DNA from: Arcuatula senhousia
Lineage: Eukaryota; Mollusca; Bivalvia; Mytilida; Mytilidae
Assembly (NCBI GenBank): GCA_963971305.1
Contig: OZ020305.1
Coordinates: forward strand, 5,985,001-6,049,000
Reading direction: 5' to 3'
DNA: 64,000 bases
Under the pieces are notes generated by a model. It was not told the origin of the DNA and did not search any database. It saw nothing but the letters and a program-made list of their open reading frames with translations. Within the stretch, counting starts at the first letter, position 1; each line of letters begins with the position of its first letter. Below are positions 50,201 to 62,200 of the stretch, in pieces. The translations under genes and the position numbers were made by a program.

Positions 50201-53200
50201 ACCAAAATTACATACTGTAATTGATTAAAAACAATAAGTAATATTGAAATACAATATTCTATGTTTTAAAACATCCCAGATTTACAAATCTTAGAAAATG
50301 CAAATCTGTGTAACATTCACACCTCCATTGCTTGCTCTTGTCTTTGGAGTTCAGGGGATTCACGAGGCTCAACTAGACGCCTTTTACTGCGAGTTGGTTT
50401 TGATTCATCTATAAATACAATTCAAGATCAAATAAAAATGTAGAAAAATTGTGAATTATCTCCCCTTAAGAGGTTTCAATATATATTAATACTCATGAAA
50501 TTGTCTGGTTTCTTTTAAATTAATATAAAGATACATATGTAGCTTAAATTGGTTATCAAATTTATTTTATACAGATTTTGTTCTAACTAAGAAAGGTTTT
50601 CTCTACTAGAAGATATTCAAACTAGTTTGACAATATAATATAAAAAGTATTTTTTCCATTTCTCTTGAAATTTTCAAAGTCTTCATGAAAATATGTCTTT
50701 TATTTCTACTTTTATAGGCATTTTTGTACTTCCCTATCTCTTAATATTCATGATTTATTTCTGTTACAATAAACTTTTTATCTTGGACAGACTTTCTCCA
50801 ATCTGCCAAAATTGTGTAAAGGGAGATAATTCTAGATTTTTTTCTTTTATCACAAGGAAAACACTAGATCAAATGGGAACTGGAGGTAACATGATTGCAT
50901 TATTATTAACAATACAATTATTATTTATGTCAGTTTAACTTTCAGGCAAATAATGAACTATCTAAAAGGGCTGTTGATTTTTCAGTTTGTTTTGATTTCT
51001 TTAAAAAAAATTCTATAATTGATGAATAACCTGTTAAGTTAGGTACACTCCATGCAGGTTGTTCAATGTCTGACTCTGTCTCCAGTATACCATACACAGC
51101 ATTTCTTCTCCATAGTTGTAACACCTGATTGTTGCGTCTCATTCCTACAAGTTAATTCAAGACATTTGTTAATAACAAAATTATCTTGTACAAAGTTAAC
51201 TCAAACTTGCAATGATGAAATTCATTTTATGTAATACTGTGGATTCATTTATTTTTGTGGATACCAATTTTCATGGTTTGATGAAAAATTGTCAGTTCAT
51301 GGATTCTTAAATTTGTGGTTCTGTATTTTGCAACATACAAACCAATATAAAATCTCCCTTTTTGTGGAGTATCAAATTTCGTGGGTCAAGACCACCCATG
51401 AAAACTAATACCCCACGAATAATAATGAAACCACAAGAGGTATAACTTTGAGATTAAACACCATGCAGCAATATAGGACAAAGCTTTACAACAAATATCA
51501 ATAGGCTGTAGCATATAGTTGCTTGGAAAACTGTGATGGAACTATTTACAACACCTGAGTCAAACGATAGTGCCAAAGTGACCCCCTCCCCCTTTATGTC
51601 GCTTTTCCACATGCAGGTGACGTAAAAAAGTATAATCAATTAATATATGAAACATAATTTGCTTTAATAACATGTAGAATCCATTTTCTTTAAATCATTG
51701 AACAGTATTTTGATATTATTGGTCTGAAAATTTTAAATGATGATAGAATGTCAACAAGAGACAACAATTTTTTTCTTTATGAGAACACATTCTTCTTTTT
51801 TAGTCCCCTACCGACAAAAGCCGAAGGGGACTATAGGTTTGCGCTCTGTTCGTCCGTCTGTCACGCCTCAGTTTTCCGCACTTATTTTTCTAAACGCTTA
51901 TAGATAATGAACTAATTTTTGGTATGCGAGTTTACCATGATGAGTTACAGATCAATTTTGAGTTTCGTGCCGGTCCACAAATTTTTATGGGAGTAACGGC
52001 CCTTTGAACTTTGAAAATTCACTAAAATTTCAGTTTTCCATCTTTTTCCAAAATGTTTATAGATAATGAACTGATCAAGTTTGAGTTTTGTGCCTGTCCA
52101 CAAATTTTAATGGGAGTTATCGCCCTTTGAAAATTCACTAAAATTTCAGTTTTCCACACTTTTTTTCTAAACGCTTATAGATAATAACCTGATTTTTGGT
52201 ATGTGAGTTTACCATGGTGAGTTACAGATCAACTTTGGGTTTTGTGCCAGTCCACAAGTTCTTTATTTGAGTTATGGCCCTTTGAAGTTTGAAAATCCAT
52301 TGCAATTTTATTTCTACACTTTATTGTTCCTTGTAGATAATAAACTGATCAAGTTTAGGTATTCATTTGTATGACAAATTGTTACCAGTGACTGAAATAT
52401 TAGGCTGATAGGGGACTATGTATTGTTTTGCAATACTCTCAGAATGCTTGTTCTTTATTATATTTCAATACTCTTCCTTACCAGAATGTCCTGGGTTAGA
52501 GAATAGATCCTGAACTGATGATCTTCTGGTGTCTGGTAGTACCTTAAAATCAATCATTTTATTAGTTTATTTTTAAAAGAAATGATTATGTTACATAAAT
52601 TTTAAATTTAACCAAAATCAAAACCTCAAAATTAAACAAATATTAATGAAAAATAGCAGATTTAAGAGGCGCCTAACCTATTCTGTAAAGTATCTATCTT
52701 TAATATGTTTATCAAATAAAATAAATCATAACCCCCAAGCCAGAAAAAAAATCAGATACAATATTTAAAAAAAAAAATTAGGAGATGCACATTTATATTA
52801 TGTCAAAAAGGATCATGTGAAAGTTTCATGGAAATCTAAGGTATCCTTTATCGTCTTATGGCTAATTCCATGTTTAGCTATGGAAAACTCAAAATAGAAG
52901 GTCCCACAGAAAAATAATAGCACCTCCGCATGTTTCATTTATTGTTTGTTGGGATTGTCTTTTTAAGAATCTGGTCCTTATAAAAGCAGTTATTTCTTAC
53001 AAATGGTCTTAAGATGTCATCTCTCTCTTTGAAGTTTTCTTTAAGTTCATCTTTAGATAACTGAGTCTGTATATCAATACACAGGTGGCGCCTCTTTCTC
53101 TGTCGTCTCGGACTTGGTGGTACAGGAGACAGCTGCAGGGTAAAGCTTGGTCTCTGCAAAAAAAAAGAAAACAAAACAAGGTAAACTTTAACACTAAGGA

Positions 53201-56200
53201 TAGTCTAAGTGTGACATCAGACTAAGCTTACCTCACAACAAAGTTTGCAGTATAGAACATTTTACAATAGGGAAGGCTTTACTAGTGTCCAATACTTGCA
53301 TAAAGGCTTATTTATTTGTGTTTTTCTTTTGGGGCTATCATAATAACTTTCATGTGTTGAATTGTACATGATGATTTTTCAAAATTTTATGTTCTACACT
53401 GTCTCGAAAAAAACATTTAAAAGAGGAGAAATGAACAATAATTGTCTTGAGTCTTATGAAGCCAATGATGGCTACTTACAGGTCTTCTAGGTCGTAACAC
53501 CAGTGGTTCTGGAGCAGGTGTTATACCAGGTGTTACTTCTATCTGTCGTCTCTCAGGTACACTGGTCTTGTCTGGCTTGGTCATTGGAGTCTTCTCTTTG
53601 GGAGATAAAATACCTCTGAAAAAAAAAACCTCTTCAATTATGAGTTGCCTTCTGGTGAAAAAAAAAAACCGTAACGATTGCTCATATAAACTTTTTATGA
53701 AAAACATTTATCTTGTTGCTCAGCGGTACTACTATTGAGTATCCTCATGCATTGATGAAATGTGTGCATTTTAGCTTGAGAGGATCAACTTTCTGTTAAA
53801 GACATATATGCTTTAGATAATTGTTTGTAAGGAACTTTATTTCTAGTAAGATTTGGCTGTTGGGGTGTAATGACATTCTTAACACACATTGGTCAGCTTT
53901 ATCGGTAGAGGAAAATGAGAGCCTTAAAAAAAAAAAACATGCATGCATATGCAAGTAACAGACAAATCTTTTTACATACAGACAAGTTAGCCATCTTTTT
54001 GAATGACAATGCTTAACTGGAACACTTACTTATTGATAAATTTGACAAGATATCAGTTAATTACTACAAACAAAGGACAACCAATAGACACAAGAGCCCA
54101 AGTCTGCAACAAAAGGGGAAAACTACTTACTGGGGTAGGTCAATCTGTTCTTCATACTGGGGTACTTTGATAGGAGATAAGAACAATGACATTTGTAACT
54201 CCTCTGGAAGTGGGTTCTCAAGGATACCCTCCATTTCTTTACCATCAAAGGGAAGCAGATCCTGTTCATGTTGAATCTAAAATTTACATTTTAGTGAAAA
54301 AATCCTCATCTGTTTAAAACTAATCCAACAGTGTGTAATCTATTTTATGTTCATGGGGAAATTTAAGGTCTGACATACTGTGGATTCATTTATTTTCGTG
54401 GGTACCAATTTTCGTGGTTTGATGAAAAAGGGTCAGTTCGTGGATTCTTGAATTCGTGGTTCTGAATTTTGTCTACAGCATATAGATCAATGTCAAATTT
54501 CCTTTTAGTGGGGTATCAAATTTCATAGGTCAATGCCACCCAAGAAAATCACGAAAATTGATAACCCACGAATAATAATGAATCCACAGTTATGCAATAC
54601 ATGTAAAAAGCTTTAATGAAGCAGAAAAGTTAAAGGATATATTTTTTACCTGTCTTTTTGAATGGTGTTTAAACTTTCATCTCTCCTATGATATATAAAG
54701 TAGCCACTTAAATTCTTTTTTAACAGTTTGGAAATCTGTGTTTGATTTGATAAAATAAATAGATTCTTACCATAACTTGATCTTGGAATATTGACATATC
54801 TATTTCAGGGATGGTGATTTCTTCTTTGCTAGTAACAGTGTGAGGGGAGGTTAAATCTACAAAATAAGACTAGAATTAAAAGCAAGCTCACTCCATTTTA
54901 TGTTGGAATTGATCTATAGTCCTTTTTAGAAACTATTTCTGGACTTGCACACTCAAGAAATCTTTTCATTTTGCACTTCAGGTTTAAGACTTCAAGGTTG
55001 GCCTTGCCATTGAAAATCTTTAAAAATTAACAAAAAGTTGTCAACTTGTATATAAAACAATTCTTAAACTGGTCTGCCAAAATTTTAAAATACTCAACTT
55101 GCTAATATCAAAGACTTCACACAAAACCAGATATTTGAACCAGGGAGAGGAAATTACTCCAAAAAAGAATTGGGATAAATTGATGTTTTACTTAGCTCAA
55201 CATCGTTCACAGCATGAGACCGTCCCACAAAGAGATATTACTCTTGCAAAAATGAAAATAAAAGAATCAAATGCGTTTTTGACGAAGGCTATAGGAATGA
55301 TTTCAGTTACTTATGATATGTCTATAGACATTTTAAAATACTTAACCAATTTTGGATACTTAATTCCAAAAAAAAATCTATCTTCTTTGAAACCTTTTTC
55401 AGTAAATAAGAAATACAGCTGCATCCTTTCCCTTAAAAAAAACATCATGTCATACAGTATTTTTGGCACTTTCACATGATCTTGTTTACAAACAATTTAA
55501 TTTCGCAAAATTCAGCTTTAAGAAATGATTTAAAAAATTCAAAAATCCTACTTAAATTTTCTTTTTATTATTCAAACTAAATTAGTATATATCAAATTTG
55601 TAGAAAACATTTCTTTTCAATCAATACCAGAGCTTAAGAGTGACAGTTCGTACCCGATTATTCTCCCAAAATGGGGTGGGCTCATGTGACGTAAAGGAAA
55701 TTAATGAAATCAAACCTATGTTGAGAAACTTAAGTCTAATTATCTCCCCTTAATTCTATCCAAATTACCCCCTGCACATGCAATTTATAGTTACTACCTA
55801 TTATAAAAAGATTGTCAGCGATACATCAATTAGGTCGTTTGTTTCCGTCGTTTCTATATTTACTAAAGCTCTTTGCAATGTACATACTTTCAATTTTCAC
55901 TCGGTGGCTATATTCGGATTCTGAATCTTCGGATTCCCATCAAGACAATATGGCCGCGACCAGTAGATTATGTGTTCCGCTTCGGATTATATTTTAGTCA
56001 GTGTAACATATCTTGCGTAACTTTAGCGTATAAATGGATATTTGATTTTGGATTGCGAAAATTTACTTAATTGAATAAAGTTTTAAAGGACAAAAATACT
56101 AATCGGACACCAAAAATAAGTTAATCATGCAAAAAAGTTGTACACAGCATCTTCGTATTTCATGCTTTTATTTGGCAATGTTTCAAAGCAACAATGCGAT

Positions 56201-59200
56201 TCAACTAGATCATGTAGCGTACTTTATCAGGTTGTGCACATGTTTAAGCGTACTTCCTTTATAAATTTTTGACTGCAAAATGTTAATTCATTGAAGATAG
56301 TTTATTATCACCACGTGATTATCACAGACAGAAATATAGGTCAATCAGACAACACAATTCAAGCATTTTATTGATTTTTAGAAAATGACAAAATAGCCAC
56401 ATTGGGTCATTCGTCTGTCTTGATCTAGGTCATTTTAATAAGGATGAATAATTTTATGTATTTCTCACATAGCTATTGCGGGATCCGGAAAAATAAACTT
56501 ATTTGTCACAAGTTATTGGTTGTTCGAAAATGTTATCATTGCTTGACAATTTTGTCGATTCACCACACAGAGACCAAAGTCGCCACACTTGTCTTACAAA
56601 CATGTCAGAAAATAATTTTAACTGTGCGGAACCACAGGGGCTTGGATTATAGAGTAGGGGGTCGATTTTTTTTTAAGTCAATATAAATGACGTGTGCGGA
56701 ACATGGATTGCAACGTTCCTGTATAAGTTTGCTTTAGTCTCTATCATAAAGGAGGGACAATCTTTGAATAGGTGACAATCAAAAATATTTGAGCAGTTGC
56801 GGATGCGGGGAGGAGGGGTTCCGAGGTTGGAATTTTCCTCCTTTCCGCAAAAAATTTCGCAAGTAACGTGCAGGTATTCTGCAAAATTTGTCTGGAACCA
56901 CCCCCTTTTCGTCATTCGTCCACAGCGGACTTTCTGTGGACCAACCCCTTTAAAAAAATTCTGGATCTGGCCCTGTTTGAGTTATAATATAATTTATTGC
57001 TATTAAACGTAAAAAATCTAAAGGCATACATGTACATTGCAAATTTTCATAAAGAGATCTACATTGGGTTTAAACTTATTTCATATAATATTATATACTT
57101 CAAAATCATAGGCTGATCTGACAAATGATAACTATTAAAGTAGACGATAAATAGATGTGGAATAATTGTACGTGACACAACCAACATAAAAAAAACGGGA
57201 ATTTAAAAAATCACAATGGAAAACAGCCAGCAGTCTTCAGCATGACCATAAGTCGCTGCTCGCCGTCTTGCATTGGCCCAAGACTAAAAATACAAAAAAA
57301 TGATGAGTCCAGTTTGCCTTTTGGTCACACTTAGAAAAAAGTCAAAATAACAATGTACGATTTTTTTTACATCTTCGCATGCTTGGAATGCAACTAAATG
57401 TTGAAAATAGTAATATTATAAAACGAAAATTGTAAAAATTTCTAGGCAAAAAATAAATGTTTGATTTTCGTCTTCGGTATTCCCAGAATCCCGTTGGTAG
57501 CTTTTGTTCTCAGAATAATTTGAAGATTGAAACTTTTTTAAACTTAAACATTAAGCTGATTTATAAGTATATATCAAGACCTATAAACAACAGACTGTGA
57601 CATCAATGATCCAATGTAGACTTCTGTAGAGCTCGATGAGCTGAAGGTTTAAGAAAGCAACAGCTTTTCTCTATCTGCAATAGTTTCCTACTTCATCCAC
57701 TAACATAACCAAACTTTGATGCAGTTATTTTAAACTAAATATGAAATAATAAACCTACATGTACAATGTACTTGATCTAAAAACAAATAATGTTTAGGAT
57801 AAACGCTTACATGACTTAGATTCATCAACATGTTTATCTTAAAATGGCTTAATTTAAGATTGATTTTATAGTATGTGTACAACAAAGGCTACTTATAGAA
57901 TTCAACAATAAACCTTAGCAGGACCTAGAAATAATAAAGTCTTTTTTTATGTTACTAAAGCAGACCTTTGCTTTTTGTGTCCATAGCGGCTTGCTAGGCA
58001 ATATGCATTAGAGTCCATACTTGTTGTTATAATAAAAGATTTGAGGACAACCAGCCAGAATGATTACTATTTAACTCTAAAACTTTGTTTAGGAGATGGG
58101 AGAAGGGATAAAATATTACATAGTGTTTCAGTAAGTTTTACCCTCGTGTATAAGAAATTCATAATGATTACCTGTAAAACTGAAGAATTTTGAAAAAAAA
58201 ATTATTCCACAATTATACTTTCAAAGAACTTTTTTACTTTAAATATATACAAACAACTCATCAGATTTATTTTGTTATGAAGTCGGTCAACTTACCTGCT
58301 TTTAACAGAGTTTCTTTTATAATGATTGGAGATGGTGATAACTGACTGCTATCAGAACCCTGCAAAAAGGAACACTATTTCAAACTCAAAATTCATGTTC
58401 AGTACAGAATCATGAAGTTTCAACTATAAATTTTTCAAGAACATTTAAATGCAATCTTAAGTGTAAGACAGTAAAAAATTTTGCACAGTTGTTTTTTTTT
58501 TTAAACGCCATAAAATATATGAATTGATATACAAAATTTAATGGGAGCTAGACTTATGGTTTTAAAGAAGTAAGTGAAACATATAAAAGTCTTGTCAACT
58601 ATGCAGAAATATACAGACTGGTGGAATTTAAAATAGTGTACTGCCCACATCAGAGCATTGGTTTGTTGTCTGATAAATCTTAATATATTAACCAGACTAT
58701 GCCACAAATCAGGTGTATTAATCTTTTAAGTCTAATCTTTAACCTGTCTTGAAATAGGAAGAACTCCTTCTGTGACATGTAGGGCTCCAAACCAAGGGTT
58801 ATCTGCATTTATATCAAAGTCTAAAGCCATCTGTTCTTGTCTGAAAATAGTAAGTAAATACTGTGGTTTCGCCATTATTTGTGGGCCATGAAGCGTTGTT
58901 TTATCTTGATTCATTCTAGCAACACATTCAAAATGCAATATTTTTTTTTTGCAGATATCATAAAAATTTATCCCTACCAATTAAAAGTCCACATGTGTAC
59001 TAAACTACATGGTTAGAAAATAAGGATAATAGACAAGATGTTTTTTGACAGAGTTTGAGAACGTTCCATCTTTTAACTGAAATCTTATAAAGCAAATTTG
59101 GTTAAACTTCTATCTATAATGAGAATGAGCTTTTAAAGGGAGTCTTTGATGCGTTCAGAGCAAATCTAAGGATTTAAACATTTCATAAACAACAAGAGGC

Positions 59201-62200
59201 TCCCAGGAACCTGAATCGCTCACCTGACATATGTGCCTGAAGTAAAGGTTATTAGGCAAAATCTATTTGACACTGAAAGGGTCATAAGATTAATAAGGGG
59301 GTCATCTGACAATATGGTGGATCTTAAGGTGCTGATCACTTTTGTTCTCAATTAAAATCTAAAAATCTGTCACCCTTTTTGAGTTATTAGCAAAAAAATG
59401 CAGTTTAACCTAATGTTCTATTTTTAGCCACAGTGGCCATGTTTTACAACCAATCAAAAATCCCCACATCAGTTCTGTACACCTAATGCTAATAAACAAC
59501 AATACCAAGTTTGGTTCCAATTGGACTTAAAATGTCAGAGGAGTTAACGTTTTCAATGTCATGAATGTAATGCGGAAATGCTTTTTAAATGCTCAATTTT
59601 GACATTTTAAGGGCAATAACTCCTCAAAGGAAAGATCCTACAACGTTGACCCTGTTACATATTTTGTAGATCTTGTTGAGCTTAACAATATGCAATTTAA
59701 ATTTCTCGAATATCTTGTATAGTTTTCAAGATATTGAGCTAAACAGGTGCAAAATTTGTAAAAATTCACAAAAAGGGCAATAACTCCTACATGGTTTGTT
59801 GGATTTTCTTTAAAATTTCAGAGCTGGTAGATCTTGTGGCGCTGATCACTTTTGATCCCAATCAAAATTTTAAAATCTGTCACCGTTTTAGAGTTATTTG
59901 CAAAAAACTGCAATTTACCCCTATGTTCTATTTTTAGCCACAGCGGCCATGTTTCACGACCAATCAAAAATCCCAACTTCAGTTCTATACACCTAATGCT
60001 AATAAACAACTATACCAAGTTTGGTTCCAATTGGACTAAAAGTGTCAGAGGAGTTAACGTTTTTTAATGTAATGAGGAAATGCTGTTAAAATGCTCAATT
60101 TTGACGTTCTAAGGGCAATAACTCCTCAAAGGAAAGGTCCTACAATGTTGACCCTATATTTTGTAGATCTTGATGTGCTTAACAACATGCAATTTAAATT
60201 TCTCAAATATCTAGTACGGTTTTCAAGATATTGAGCTAAACAGGTGCAAAATTTGCAAAAAATCCACAAAAGGGCAATAACTCCTACATGGGTTGTTGGA
60301 TTTTCTTCAAAATTTCAGGGTAGGTAGATCTTGAGGTGTTGATCACTTTAACCATATGCCAGAATTTTGATATCTGTAGCCGTTTTTGAGTTATTTGCAA
60401 AAAACTGCATTTTACCCCTATGTTCTATTTTTAGCCATGGTGGCCATGTTTTACGACGAATCAACAATCCCCACATCAGTTCTAGGCACTGAATGCTAAT
60501 GAACAACCATACCAAGTTTGGTTGCAATTGGACTTAAGCTGTCATAGGAGTTAACCTTTGAAAAAGTTTACGGACGGACAGACGACGGACGCCAAGTGAT
60601 GACAATAGCTCACCTGACCCTTCGGGTCAGGTGAGCTAAAAAGAGAATCTGTAAAATATTCACAAGTAATTGAAGCTGTTTTAAGTTAGGTTTATTTCTA
60701 TTATACCAAACCTGGTGATTGCTTTCATGTCAATCTCTTCAAGAGTAGCTAGTGTCTTCATCTGACAGAAAAATGTTGTAACATCATCTACAAAAAATAG
60801 TTTTAAATAAAAACTTGATAAAAAAAAACCATTAAAATAGAGTTCTTTGGAATGAGTGTCTATAAATTAGTATAAAGTCAGATAAAGTAGAGGCATATTT
60901 TATGTGTAGTGAATGAACGAAGTACAATGTAGCATCAAAATTGCACTATATTCTAATTAAATCATTTTAGACAAAAAATAAATCAATGTATAAAATTGCT
61001 CTTATACTGTACATGTATTCTTAATCAGAATTTAGATTTATTACAGCTAAAAAAAGCAACAAAAAGTAAAACGACATATGAGGTCATTCCTAGCAACATA
61101 TCCTTTATTTTCACAGTTGAGGAAAGAAATAAAAAATTTCTTGAGTCTTTTTTTTATTTGTTCATACCCTAATGCATATGTGTATAAAGATTCATGATGA
61201 TGGCATATTTTCTTCACAAATATCTTCCATAAACATGAAGGTAAACTGGATGAACAATTACAAATAGACCAGAACATTACAGTATAGCGGGTAATTGTTT
61301 TTTATATAAGAGGACATTTATTTTGGTGATTTAATTATATTCTCAATGCAAATTTATATTGATTCTTTTTTACACGGTTTCTAAATTTCACAATAGAGTA
61401 AGTCGCGAATATAGCGAAAATTAGAACCTCAAGAAATTTCCCCCTATAAGGAATATTTTCAAAGGCCAAGTCCAACAATCTGTGTACCCTCAATGCTATA
61501 TTTTCATAGGCTGAGCACAAATCAATCTATCAATCTGTGTTTACCTAGCAGATACTGATTCTGTCTCCTGTATACCCTGAGTACACCAAACATCAGCTGT
61601 GAGGAAAGATATAGAGAGAACCTTGGATGTCCTGAGGCTCCGTGCTTCCCCAGCCTTCTGACCAGGATATAGTCTAAAATATCCTCACTACAAAATAAAA
61701 TGTATACATAAAATATCCTCACTACAAAATAAAATGTATACATAAAATATCTTAACCCTGAGTACACCAAACATCAGCTGTGAGGAAAGATAAAGAGAGA
61801 ACCTTGGATGTCCTGAGGCTCCGTGCTTCCCCAGCCTTCTGACCAGGATATAGTCTAAAATATCCTCACTACAAAATAAAATGTATACATAAAATATCCT
61901 CACTACAAAATAAAATGTATACATAAAATATCTTAACCCTGAGTACACCAAACATCAGCTGTGAGGAAAGATAAAGAGAGAACCTTGGATGTCCTGAGGC
62001 TCCGTGCTTCCCCAGCCTTCTGACCAGGATATAGTCTAAAATATCCTCACTACAAAATAAAATGTATACATAAAATATCCTCACTACAAAATAAAATGTA
62101 TACATAAAATATCCTCACTATACAAAAAAATGGGTCAAAGACAGAAATGGCCGGATTTCGTTTAACAAGAAGTAGGTGAGCGACAGACCTGAAATCACAT

